From NCBI GenBank assembly GCA_907165275.2, contig OU015654.1, positions 10,185,501-10,249,500 on the forward strand: a stretch of DNA of 64,000 nt, in the 5' to 3' direction. This DNA comes from Zygaena filipendulae (taxonomy: Eukaryota > Arthropoda > Insecta > Lepidoptera > Zygaenidae). Below the pieces are notes generated by a model. The model saw only the letters and a list, made by a program, of their open reading frames with translations, ran no database searches and had not been told where the DNA came from. This document shows, piece by piece, positions 31,951 to 42,823 of the stretch (the stretch's first letter is position 1; every line of letters begins with the position of its first letter). A program made the translations under genes and the position numbers.

Positions 31951-34194
31951 TAATATTATAAATGACGTTTAGTGCAGTGTTTAAAACAAATAAACCTCTA
32001 TTTGTTTTTTATCGGTTTTAATTTTACAATGAGCCAGCAAAAGAGTGGCAGAGCATAAATCACACGAAGTTTCTGATAAGAAAAAATCGATGGGCAATTT
32101 TGCAACCCTAGGGGTAAGAAAATGACTATCGTGGAACTCAAAGGGCGACTTTATATCGACCGAACGATATCTGGAGCTTGTTAGAGCAGATCTTCTTTAT
32201 GCTGTTTGTACGCTGTTCTTGAATGGTGATTAATACCAGTCGACGTCTCTGTTCCGCCGATGCCTAGGAGGATCCTTTAGGATTTATTCAAGGCAAATGT
32301 TGACAGTCCGCGTTCTTTTGTAAAACTTTTTTATTTTCAGTTTTTATTTCCAGTTTTTAACGGCTGAAAAGATGTATCTTTCTAGAATAAAACAATGTCG
32401 TTATCGTCGTGACTCGTGAGTAACGAAGCAAATTGTTTTCGTGCGATTTTTATTATTAAGCTTTTTATGTTAAATGTGAGCTATTTATCGTTATATATCT
32501 ACCTACATCAAAGTAAAATAGAATGAAGTTATCACTTCATTATCTTTACTTTGAGATGGATCGCTAGGGCTAGTTTTCACATAAATTTAAATAGATATTT
32601 CCTTGCCTTGCAGCTGCTCTTTATTATTATATGTAACTAAATTTAAATATTTTTTTTTTATCTCGCGGATTTTAAATAGGTAATATTGTTCGTAGGTTTT
32701 GGTCTCGCCCCTATCAGAAAAATGTTGAATTATAATATTATCTACAGTATGTATGGATATAAATGTTGTAGTATTTTTTATTATAATTAAGTAAGGGCCC
32801 TGGCTTCTCTTTTTTTATGATGACGTTACCGCCTATTTTGTTAATGATGATGGCATCCGGTTTTTCAACTATTCTATAGGATCTTTTAGCTATAGTTTTG
32901 ACTAAAATTATTGTACAATACTTTACCTCATCGATAAATTAAATAGGTACCCGAGATACATAGACGTGAGATTCAGAAATGCCCTCCCAAAAAACCTGTA
33001 AAACGGAACAAGTAGGTATATTTTATTAATATAGTTTACCATGTAATAAGTTGTCACTTGTCGCATGTATACAAATTTATACGAATATTTTATATTTATT
33101 TACATATACGAATTTTGCTTATACATACAATAAATTTTTTTACAGTTGATGGTACTACTTTTCGTTTTTATCTATCGACGCCACTTTTTGTAATGAAATT
33201 TCTATGAGTTTCTGAATCTATTTTTACTATCTTTTTAATAATTGGTACTATTTTGTGCAAGAAGAATAAATAAATAAATAAATAAATCTAGATAGGTACA
33301 ACGTAAAAAGGTTTTAAATCAATGCTTTATAGTCATACGAATTTTTACCTATTTCTGTCTTTACTAAAAACTGCGAAAAATAATACTGTCTAAAGTACTT
33401 GTTTGGGGTGAAATCTTTTCTGGCAGTTACTTGATTAATGAAGACAAGTTAGAGGGCTGTCGATACTTGATTGCTTCACAAAGTTTCAGTATAGTAAGTG
33501 TGTTGTTGTAACTTTTACAAACTTTCCTTATATGTGCACAAATCGGAACATGCAATGTTTCTTATGAGTTGCTATGTAAAATTTTCAGCTTTAACAATAA
33601 CCATTCTTTCAACGTAAGCTATCATATTATTTTATTTTACGTCAACTGTGAGCGTGGTTTCGTCCGCGTGAGATTCGGAATTCGCGAAGGAACTGCTAAA
33701 TTTCTCGCTAATTAACCTTGTCTTGTTTTGAACAAAAAACAAAACGAGCTTTGGAGAGACTAACGCATGGCATTTGATTTTCATATTTACATAATGAAGA
33801 TTTAATAAAAATAAAATTACATACTTAGTCAAGATCCATAAAAGTTCTTGCTAACTTACAAATTAAATACACTATATTTGTTTTTGACTCTAAGTAGAGC
33901 AATGAGCAAACTTTCAGCTTCCTCCACAAGTTTCACGGCGCCTCGCTTCTTACTGTCTGTAGCATTCTCTCAAAACTCTCAGCGATCATTCTATTACCTA
34001 GACTCTAGAGTATAAGTAGAGAATAAATAAATTATTCTGATATAATTATACCTTTCTTATATTAAAGTTATATACCTTCTTACCGAAAGTTTTAGTACTT
34101 ACCGGAAGTTTAGCTAGATAAGTGAAGAAAAAGAAAATTTACAAAGTCTAGTAAAGATACGTCACATTCGACACCTCTACATTGTGGTTTACTT
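31951..34194. other. Mostly unassigned, with one long hairpin and one LINE tail scrap
   Basis: At 32,506-32,558 about 24 bases (CATCAAAGTAAAATAGAATG and onward) pair with the following inverted sequence around a 4-nt loop, a near-perfect hairpin. At 33,243-33,287 TACTATTTTGTGCAAGAAGA plus AAAT units repeats the LINE tail of 22,8xx. The segment 32,050-32,310 is more GC-balanced but I could not place it. Confidence 0.45.
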
Positions 34195-34332
34195 CTACCG
34201 TTTGACGTCACCCTCGACCCAGCCGATGATGTCCTTGTGCGTCCTCCAAGGCGGATCCCTTCCGACGTTCCCTACACTATAAATTTTCTTTGTTATTCTA
34301 TCTTCATCCATTCTTTGCACGTGAGTAAATCT
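34195..34332 (-). pseudogene. Fragment of a LINE ORF2 C-terminal region
   Basis: On the minus strand 45 codons run without a stop from AGATTTACTCACGTGC to TAG. The peptide contains HVQRMDEDRITKKIY followed by GRDPPWRTHKDII. The pattern (R)WFGHVxRMxExRxxKKIY, a short basic stretch, then GRPxxTxxDxI is characteristic of the region after the reverse transcriptase domain in many insect non-LTR retrotransposons. It has no start codon, is cut off on both sides by AT-rich DNA, and has lost the G and W of WFGH, so it is a relic. The rest of ORF2 is not nearby. I cannot assign the clade from so short a piece. Confidence 0.65.
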
Positions 34333-34686
34333 TTTTTTATTTTAACTACCTAGTACCTACGCCACTGCGCCATCATATTTCAGACCAAAGCGTTTCCTTA
34401 TCCTTCAAATTATTGGAAATGAAACTTTTAGGAACTATTTTGCGCCTGCCAGCGATTGCTTCAGGGTTTAAAAAAAAAAGACATTGCATTTTTCACTACA
34501 TGCACGGGCATATCTATTTACTTTACTAACGCATAAGTTACAACTTGACTTTTGCCACTCTAGACTACAGCTTCATCTAACCCAGCAGTGTCCATTGGTA
34601 TCTGTTTTTTTAAATAAGTCGGCGTTTATATAACATTTATATAATATTTATATAATATAACATGGCATTTAGTAGTCTTACTAAAA

Positions 34687-34915
34687 TCTATACTAATATT
34701 ATAAAGAGCTAAAGTTTGTGTGTTTGTGAATTGTGGGTTGGTAAGTTTGTGATGTTGTTTCTTGTGTATCTTTGGATCTACCGAACTGATTTTGAAAAAT
34801 CTTTTACTTATAGTTATGCTGAGTAAAGTAGAGTAGGTACTTTTTATCCTGGAATTCCTACGGGAACTCCAAAATTACCCATCAGTAGATGAAGCCGGTG
34901 GGGAGATGATTCGTA
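34687..34915 (+). mobile_element. Helitron-like element, M1-type start with different body
   Basis: A|TCTATACTAATATTATAAAG start; GGATCTACCGAACTGATTTT; AGTAGGTACTTTTTATCCTG; CTACGGGAACTCCAAAATTA; a decayed GAAGCCGGTGGGGAG end. The middle differs from M1 proper. Confidence 0.7.
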
Positions 34916-35084
34916 AAGCGAAAATCTATCTATATATTTAATCTATCTATCTATCCATAGATATAGGTAAATGAAACCCTAGGTATTTCCCTTGGTCACG
35001 CCATTACGCGTGAATGGCTGGACCAATTTGCTAATTCTTTTTTGTTGTGTTTGTTATTATAAGAAGAAGAATAAAAAAGTTTGC

Positions 35085-35257
35085 AGTTCCTGCGGGAATT
35101 CCTAAAATCACGCGGGTGAATCTCCGAAACGTTTAGACCGATTTGGACGGGACTTTCACTGCAAATTAGCTGATGATATAAGAAGTAAATTAGGCTACTT
35201 TGGTCTTATTGCGGGAATTCCGAAACTCACGCGAGTGAAACCGCGGGGCACAGCTAG
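35085..35257 (+). mobile_element. Helitron-like element, module M2, short copy
   Basis: A terminus fragment (CCTGCGGGAATTCCTAAAAT) runs into GAATCTCCGAAACGTTTAGA, CGATTTGGACGGGACTTTCA, AAATTAGGCTACTTT, GCGGGAATTCCGAAACTCAC and GAAACCGCGGGGCACAGCTAG. Confidence 0.75.
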
Positions 35258-36127
35258 TCGGTTATAAATTTTAAATCTAAAGGAATTACGTTTGAATATT
35301 GGAGGTTATGAAAAAGTTTGTGTTCAAACTATAATTGAATCCATATTGTTCTTTTATTCACAAAAACACGTTGCTGCACGAATCTAAACGAAACTAGGGG
35401 CAGAGTGAGGAAAAATAAAATAGGTACAGTATTATAGCGTCTATGGGTAAAAAAGGTTTTGTGAGACCACAGCAGATGTGACGGTAGGCGTCGAATGTCG
35501 GATCACGTTGCCCTAAGACGTTCCGTCCAAGGAGTCAACGAGAGCCCAAACGATTGCAGGCGCATGTTTGAGTTACAATCCCTTTGTTTAAACAGAGAAC
35601 AATTTCGGCCGTATTAATTATGTTTGGCAGCACACAAAAGTTTCAGCTGCGATAAGCTCAATAATAATATTCATATCATTGAGTTATTTGTTCAGGTTTC
35701 CAAGTTAATCCTTGTAAATACTTAATTCAGTTTTGTGGTTAGTCCTAACTCACACATTAACTATACACACATGCGAACGCTAACTTTCACATTTATAATA
35801 AGTATTAGGATTATTGGAAGTTTCAAGTTCCCGCGGTTACAGCGTTACTGTCATACTTGGAAAATGTTATTAGCGTCGCTCTAACTGGCATTAAGTTAGT
35901 TATGTAATGGGGTTACTAATTTGGATGAAATATTACATTTATGAAATAACTAATATTAGATGAAATATTACACATACTGGATATAATATACGAGCTGTTT
36001 CTCCCGGGTTTCACATACGTTTCGGAATGCCTAAAAACAGTGAGCAAAAGTCATTTATGCTCATTTCGTGCTTTGAATTTATAGAAAGCTACGCATCGAC
36101 TAAAGAGTTTTTATTAAATTTTATATT
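35258..36127. other. Unassigned stretch
   Basis: One M1 outer-end scrap, TTTCACATTTATAATAAGTA, lies at about 35,785-35,805. No gene seen. Confidence 0.4.
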
Positions 36128-36214
36128 TTCTCACTAGTGAGGTGATAATTGCGTAACCTCGCCGCGCTCAACATTCTGTCTTAGAATGACTCGTTACGTT
36201 CATGATTCAAATAA

Positions 36215-37937
36215 AATAAAATAAAATAAAAAGCCTTTTATTTCATGCATTAGAAAATACAGTTTTTTTTTTTTTTTTTTAGTTTTTGAATAATTTTTTG
36301 AGTTTAATATAATATACATAGGTAATTCAAATAGAGTTATTCTAATTTCATTTCACATTACAATAAATTATTATTAGTTATTTCCATAACTATTTTATCA
36401 TTTGAACTCAGAGACAATTATGATAGTTTTAGTAATAATATTAAGAATGGATATATTAAAGATCAATTTTTTAATCTCTTTAAGATGATTGAATTAATTA
36501 TTAAATTTAAAATTTAAAAATTCTAGCTAGCTTGCATGAACCCCTCAATAGTGAGGGTAAAGGCCTCCTTCAGAGAGTTTATGTTTTTCTAGGCAGGCTC
36601 TTATTTGTTGGAGATATTATTTCTCTCTGGAGGGTTGCGGTCTTTTCTCCCACGGGGACCGGCCGGATTGGGAGACTGGGAGGGATCTTCTGTTAGGTAT
36701 TGCTTTGTTCCATAGTGCTCTTCTGTGATTACTTATTCTTGCGTAGTACTTTCCTTATCGTAGACAAGTTTTGGTTTCTGTATAATGTAGTTCTTCATAG
36801 TACTTGTCTTGGTCTTCTTTACAGGTTGCTTTTTGTTTTCTGACATAGTTCCTTGGCTGTTAAGTGTCACTATTTCGGGTGATTCAGATAAAATTCTTTT
36901 GTTTGAAGGGTATTGTGGTATATTTACATTTTTGTTGGGTAATACAATGAGCTTGTCATATTTTATAAAGGCATTATTACCTGATTCTCTTTCTTGTTTT
37001 AGTTGGGATTGTAGATCTCTGCGTTTGTTCAAAACTTCTAAAGGATAATCCTGTTTTACATAATATGGTGAGCTATTTAGGCACTTTTGGTTTTGCAGGA
37101 TTTTTATTTTTAATCCCATCGAGCTAAATGTAATAACAACAGGTCTAATTTTATCTATTATATATTTTCATGTTGCAAGTTAAATTAGTTATTTATTATT
37201 TTAAGTATTGTTTTTTCTAGATCATGATAAGATTTTTCTTGTTCCTCCACTCCAAAAATAATTAGGTTTTTACGTCTAATGTATCTTTCTAAATTGTTGA
37301 TAGCTGAAGAATGCTCTTCTAATTTAGTTTCTAGTTGTTCATTTTTAATTTCCAAGCTCCTGAACTTGTCGTTTATATTATTGTTAATTGCAGTTTTTAT
37401 GTCTTCTTTCATATTAAGCATATCAATTTTTTGCTGTTTCATTTCTTTTTGCATGTTTACTAGTATGATTTTTATTTCCTCCATGATTCTAGAATTTTTG
37501 CGTAGTGTAGGTACCTAACCTACGTACCTACCTAAGTGTAAACGCCGTCGTTGGTGGCAGTGAAGGAAAAAAAACTTTTAGGTTATCTCGTTTTTTGATG
37601 TTTTATTTGTAATATTTAATTGTTTATTTTTTCGCACTTTTTGTTAGCAGAGGTCTTTTAGGTTATGCTCATGCATTAAATCGTATAGCAGTTATAATCG
37701 GTAGGAGTTTTGTTTCACCGTCCACGTGTCACTTGTCACAACACAACACAGTTGATCGTAACTATGTTTTACTTGTTTTAAAAGGTTTTTTTTCACAGTT
37801 CTCCATATAACATTAGAACCACTTGATATAATTACACAGTTTTAAGCACTTTGAGCCTTTTATTAGTAGGGAATATATTTTATAATTGATTTTAAATACG
37901 GACTCGATGTGAACAGTGGCACTGTGGCGCCCTCCTC
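36215..37937 (-). mobile_element. Non-LTR retrotransposon with ORF1 but no ORF2
   Basis: CATGATTCAAATAA stands on both sides (36,201-36,214 and 37,938-37,951), a 14-bp target-site duplication typical of LINE integration. On the minus strand the element starts GGAGGAGGGCGCCACAGTGC, has a 5' UTR of about 450 bases, a decayed ORF1 (37,484 to 36,601), a 3' UTR that includes GAAGGAGGCCTTTACCC, a run of about 18 A (36,264-36,281), AATAAAAGGC and a (TTTTA)n tail next to the duplication. No endonuclease or reverse transcriptase lies between ORF1 and the 3' UTR. The 5' end does not look randomly truncated, because a plausible leader precedes ORF1. It resembles in layout the ORF1-only half-LINEs known in mammals (HAL1), but that is analogy. 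Confidence 0.8.
36601..37484 (-). pseudogene. LINE ORF1 (coiled coil plus RNA-binding domain), decayed
   Basis: The first frame (37,484-37,185, 99 codons) starts MEEIKIILVNMQKEMKQQKI, a K/E-rich coiled coil to about residue 65, followed by ERYIRRKNLIIFGVEE, the start of the RRM-like domain of L1-type ORF1 proteins. A stop and a frameshift follow. The second frame carries KIRPVVITFSSMGLKI and YYVKQDYPLEVLNKRRDLQ, the C-terminal half of the same domain, and FIKYDKLIVLPNK. A TAA at 36,733-36,735 interrupts it, but the same frame continues to a stop at 36,601-36,603 through a basic proline-rich tail (SPNPAGPRGRKDRNPPERNN). The protein would bind element RNA and chaperone it. It is not functional as it stands. 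The exact LINE clade is uncertain. Confidence 0.8.
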
Positions 37938-38035
37938 CATGATTCAAATAATATCTATTAATTTTATCGCTTGCTCTTGATCCTAATTCAACATTCGCAA
38001 CAAAAACGAAATTTGCTCTCTTGTTAAACAAATAT

Positions 38036-38570
38036 CCACACCTGTTCTAGATAAATCAGGATAGGATAAGTCCCAAGAAGACTATTCCTCGCAGAGTACA
38101 GGTGATGCAGATTGGATGCAGGCTGTCGCATAATAGTTCAATTGACAATAAATGATAAAAACTGCCTTGAAAGTTAGAGTGTTATATACGCATAATATAT
38201 ATATTCATTAATGTAAACAATTATGTTTTATGCCAAATGTCGTTTTAATCACTGTTGGCTTTAATTCTAGAAATAATCATATACCCAATATACCTACAGT
38301 TAGTTTTCCAAGCTCTGTTAGTTATCCTTACTTGCTTTCTTGACTATGGTCTCGGTGCGACTTCGAAATTCGAAATAAATATCCTGAATATCCTGGAAAT
38401 ATGCGTATAGCCCTTTCTGAATAAATGTAAAAATAGTTTCACTAATGACAAAAATATTATCTTCCACACAAAATGTAGCTTTCAATATTTATCAAACTAA
38501 AATATAAGATAACAGTAAATTTTCGTATTTTCTATCCAACGATTTTCAATATAACACAATGAATAGAATT
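38036..38570. other. Unassigned stretch
   Basis: No gene or element ends recognised. Confidence 0.4.
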
Positions 38571-38630
38571 CCTGGAATTCCCGTGGGGACTCCGAAATTA
38601 ATGAGGGTGAAACCACGGGGAATAGCTTAG
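38571..38630 (+). mobile_element. Isolated Helitron-type GC terminus
   Basis: CCTGGAATTCCCGTGGGGAC, CCGAAATTAATGAGGGTGAA and ACCACGGGGAATAGCTTAG; the body is missing. Confidence 0.65.
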
Positions 38631-39511
38631 TTTACAGTTTACAGTTACTTGTTAGTAGAAAATTAGAATGCACAGTTTCAATTTGTTAATTAGCAAGCAC
38701 AAGTTTGTGAAACAGTGCTTGAGCGATAGCTAGTTAGAGCGAGCGATAAAATTAATAGGAAACAATCAAGGCACTGTAAAAGGGACGATAGGTCAAGATT
38801 AAGGGTAAGAGCTTACAAGGATCAAATCGAACGAGGTCTCTCACAGGAATACCTTGTAGAATATTGCATGGAACGTTAAGACTACGAGTATATAGGTACG
38901 AGTACATTCCTAAATCAACATAGTATAAGAGCTAGTAGCTACGTTTTTATCTCTTTAGGTATATAAGAATAAGAAAGGAGTCCTTTTAACAGTTAGGTAC
39001 TGTAAAAATAAGAAATTCTACTACCAACTTAATTTAAAACAAAGTCGAATGTTGGATATGTGAATTAAGTAAAAACTACTATTTGATAGTACTTCTATTA
39101 TAATTAGTAATTATAATTAGTTTAATAATAATACAAATAATTATCTGTTATATGAAATAAATATGATATTAACATAGTAATAATACTATATTTAATATTT
39201 TTACCTTTAGTGCGCGAATGTACCACAACCACAGAAGCCGAAAGACAACATCTGAATTAGTAGAATGAATAGGAAATAAGATTTTTCATTACTCATACTC
39301 GGAAAGTAGGTCTGAAGTTGCCTGAGAAGCGGGTTGAAAGTAACCCTTTTCAGCCCTAGGGAGAATCGCTTTCAACTGACAACTGTCAAATTATTAAAAA
39401 AAAACTAGGTCTATTTTCACATTTCTATTGAACCATGTTTCAACTTTCTATACAGCCAGCGCGATGTAAAATTGAAATAACGTGAAGTTTAAGTAGGTAT
39501 TAATTAAAATA
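38631..39511. other. Unassigned stretch
   Basis: AT-rich; no gene seen. Confidence 0.4.
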
Positions 39512-39894
39512 AAATTCACTCACTTTTTCTTAAGCTAATTCCTATTTATATTTTTTTATTTTCTTTAGTTAATACTTAATAATTAAAGAAAATATTTTTT
39601 TTAGGTCGCCACAATGTAAATAAAAAATACTGGCTGAATAGCTAGCCGGCCAAAGAAAAAGAAATAGCTGGGAAAGTGTCAAACGACTATCCGATCTTCA
39701 CTTATTTTTTCTTTAGCTAATTCCTATTTTTATTTTGACTTTCCTTGCATTCGTAATGAAAAGCACAGTGTTATCCTCGGGAGAAAGACTTATTTAGCCC
39801 CTCGATCTATTGGCGCCCTCGCCACGCTCGGGCGCCAAACCCCGTCTCGGGACTAAATAAGTTACTTTCACCCCTAGGATAACAATGTACTATT
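39512..39894 (+). repeat. Dispersed repeat H, copy 2
   Basis: Direct repeat of 1-359 with only scattered differences, extending about 24 bases further left (TTCACTCACTTTTTCTTAAG). The cruciform is at 39,770-39,883. The left part again echoes the interior segment TTCACTYATTTTTTCTTTAG. Confidence 0.88.
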
Positions 39895-40714
39895 AAAATA
39901 AATTATAGATCAGGGGACCAGTGGCAACCTCAAACATTTGAGGGGACGAGTGCGCACAGGTTGCGAATTTCAGGTACCTGTAACACTTATAAGTTTACCT
40001 GCTACTAGTTTACTATGAACGAAAATTATTTGAAAAACGAATCTGCTACATCAACGTACCTATATTTAGGGCAGGGTATTCGTTCACCCTAAAAATGTGG
40101 GTCATTAAGTTATAGTTCGTTTTTACGATCTAATTGGCACAGTGGTCGATAGACAGACTAGGGTGTTTTTATGGCTTTCCTTGTACCAATAACCTAAATG
40201 TAAGTCTTCGACAGTAAATAAATGGTTTTTTTTTTGGGTCAATCGATTATACGTATCTATATCAGATAGGTGTAGAGAAGTTTGGTTTTTCAATAAAAGT
40301 AAAGGATAGTAATCATCAGATAAGACTCTTGAGTTCTCTTTCAGTATAGGTAACTAATTTCTGCAATTCCGTAAATAGTCAAACATATAAGTTTGCCCTA
40401 TATAAACATCTAGTCATCAAGTCACTAATTATTATTATTATCACAAGATACCATAGTCGTTGGTCGTTGTTATTATCTATACAATATATAGGTACCTATG
40501 TATGATAAGGCCCGAATTCTTTTTTCGCTTATTTACAACTACCTAGTGACATGGAAAAAAAAAAACTTTTATTTTATTGGATTGCATATTTTTTATTAAT
40601 TTCGGAATAAAAATACCGTATCTCCTTTTTGCACCCCTAAAAACATTTATCCAAAATTTCTCAAAGATCAGTTCGGTAGTTAAGGCTTAAGAAATAAACA
40701 AACAAACATTCGCA
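39895..40714. other. Unassigned stretch
   Basis: No gene or element ends recognised. Confidence 0.4.
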
Positions 40715-40860
40715 TTAACCTGTTACCCGCAGTTTCATCCAATTTAATTACGAAGGAGAATTCAGGGAGCCTATGTCCTTCTCTGTACCCCTCACAAAGA
40801 GTATGCAAAGTTTCATGATGATCGACCGAGCTTTTAAGGCGTGAAAGTATGTACGTAGAT
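40715..40860 (-). mobile_element. Helitron-like element, module M1, degenerate
   Basis: Decayed terminus (TACCCGCAGTTTCATCC), CTATGTCCTTCTCTGTACCC, AAAGTTTCATGATGATCGAC, TTTTAAGGCGTGAAAGTATG. A weaker M1 remnant lies just before it (40,600-40,710). Confidence 0.7.
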
Positions 40861-41352
40861 TAAAAAGGTTAGGATCATCAATCATCATCAATTACGCATG
40901 TATATACAGACCGATACTTTGAATGATGGAAACATTTTTATTTTTACGTAAACACAGACAATAGAGGATTTATATGAAAAAGCAATTGACAATCGGTCGT
41001 TTACCCGCGGACATGACAGCGTTACCACGCGCCACGGCGTAGATATAACAAACGGTCGCATAACGTCGCCAAGTAACCTTCAACCTCTTAACTCTGAGTT
41101 GGACCTCTCTTGAATATGTATGACGCGCTTTTCCACTTTTCTTTCCCCACACCAGATCCTTTCTAGCTAAATACCTACACCTACTTTTAATATCAGATAC
41201 TTGGCAAGAAACTGTGTAAGCTCAAATGTTGCGGTTTGTAATCCAATGTGATTCAAACAAGATTTTAAACTTAATCTTTATTCCTTTCTCTGAAAGTTGG
41301 ATTTTTATTTTCAAAGTTTAAATTCAAAAATGTGTTGCATTTATTGAAGTAT
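40861..41352. other. Unassigned stretch
   Basis: A 60-codon minus-strand frame at 40,970-41,152 is GC-balanced but has no family resemblance. Confidence 0.4.
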
Positions 41353-41540
41353 CTTGCTGTTCCCTGCGGTTTCACCCGCGGTAATATCGGAGTTCTCGCG
41401 GGGATTCTAACTACCCTATGTCCTTCTTTGTATCTCTGACAACGTGCATGCAAAATTTCACGATGATCGGTTGAGCCGTTAAGGCGTGAAAGCGTAACAA
41501 ACAATCAAACTCACTTTCGCATTTATAATATTAGTAAGGA
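41353..41540 (-). mobile_element. Helitron-like element, module M1
   Basis: GCTGTTCCCTGCGGTTTCAC, CCCTATGTCCTTCTTTGTAT, GACAACGTGCATGCAAAATT, GATCGGTTGAGCCGTTAAGG, and an outer end reading A|TCCTTACTAATATTATAAAT on the minus strand. Confidence 0.85.
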
Positions 41541-42321
41541 TGTAATAGGATCTCACTTGTGAATTTAAAATTTTTTTTTTATATTAAAAGTGCCGATTGA
41601 TCCGTTTATTAAATTATTATCGGTGTGCCAAAAAATTTGACCTTAATGTAAACTAAACAAAAGAAAAGGTTAGAATTTTATATTGCAATGAAAACTTTGC
41701 AGGCCTAATTAAAAGTTTACGTAACTTAGGTTAGGTAACTTAGTTAAATATTTTATATGATATCATAGTTCACGTTAATAACGCAGAGAGACCCCTTAAA
41801 GCGTCCCTATTATGTCGGGTATAACTCAATTATCTAATAGCTTTCATATTCGATGGAGGGTCTGATTGAAACTCATGAGGCGATCATAGGTTACTTGATT
41901 TACCTGAAAATCTATAGTCGTCTATTGAATCAACTGAAGTTTAGTTTACATAATTTGTTCATATAGATGGGAACGTTTTATACATATTCAACGACCTATC
42001 ACAATAACTTTTGAGCATATGACCTACTAACTGAAAAATCATGCACCTATCTATTTTCTGAGATATCTTTTTTAATACTTAGACAAACAACCTATGATTT
42101 CCACAACAACTTTCTGTTGGTAAACCTATCTTAGTTTTTTTTAAATCTCGTTTTCTGTGCTTGGTACAAGAGATTTTATAACATAGGTATCTTCTTTTTT
42201 TTAAATTATACTTAATTTTATTTGTCATGTATCGAGTGCATTTCTTAATACGAGTATTTTTGATTTAATGTTCGTTCTATGTGTAAATTCAGATGCATTA
42301 TCTACATCCAGATCTTTTGTA
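41541..42321. other. Unassigned stretch
   Basis: No gene or element ends recognised. Confidence 0.4.
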
Positions 42322-42670
42322 CAACGTGTTAATGAATTAACTGAAAATCTGATACACCCCATTTAAAAAAATTAAGAATAAAATGATTAAAATATATTTT
42401 ATGTCAAAAAATTTATACTTTAAAAGTTATTCAACATAACTTTGGAGGTAACCTATCTACGAAATTCCAAGCGCTACGCCCGCGCCTACCAGTTCGAATT
42501 TTTTTGCTGCGGGCGGCGTATACGCGCCAAATATTGTATTATAAATAATTTAGACATGGACTACTAAAAATGAAAAAAATATAACCTATATTAAAACATA
42601 GTACGATCGATTCACTAGTTGATTCTGAGGAAACTACTTTTTAGTTTTCAGTTAACTCATTAACACGTTG
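42322..42670 (+). mobile_element. TA-flanked MITE family T, copy 2
   Basis: CAACGTGTTAATGAATTAAC and the inverted GTTAACTCATTAACACGTTG are near-perfect inverted repeats, flanked by TA on both sides. It is 28 bp longer than copy 1 overall, with differences in the GC-rich centre (GGGCGGCGTATACGCGCC). Confidence 0.85.
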
Positions 42671-42671
42671 T

Positions 42672-42823
42672 ATAAAAATGAATTGCTGTTCGTTTGTCTC
42701 GCTAAAACTCGAGAATGACTGGACCGATTTGGCTAATTTTGATCTTGAAAGATTTGTGGAAGTTCAAGGAAGGTTTAAGAAGTAAATCCAAAACTCACGC
42801 GGGTGAAACCGAGGCACAGCTAG
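42672..42823 (+). mobile_element. Helitron-like element, module M5, directly after family T
   Basis: GAATTGCTGTTCGTTTGTCT, AAAACTCGAGAATGACTGGA, GTGGAAGTTCAAGGAAGGTT, AAACTCACGCGGGTGAAACC and GAGGCACAGCTAG|T. Confidence 0.8.

Larger units (their letters stand above)
36128..38035 (+). repeat. Tandem stem-loop repeat K, copy 2, split by a LINE
   Basis: The left part (36,128-36,214: AACCTCGCCGCGCTCAACAT, TTAGAATGACTCGTTACGTT, CATGATTCAA) and the right part (37,938-38,035: ATGATTCAAATAA, CGCTTGCTCTTGATCC, AATTCAACATTCGCAACAAA) follow the order of copy 1 at 23,028-23,160. The 1.7 kb between them is the element described next. Confidence 0.7.
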
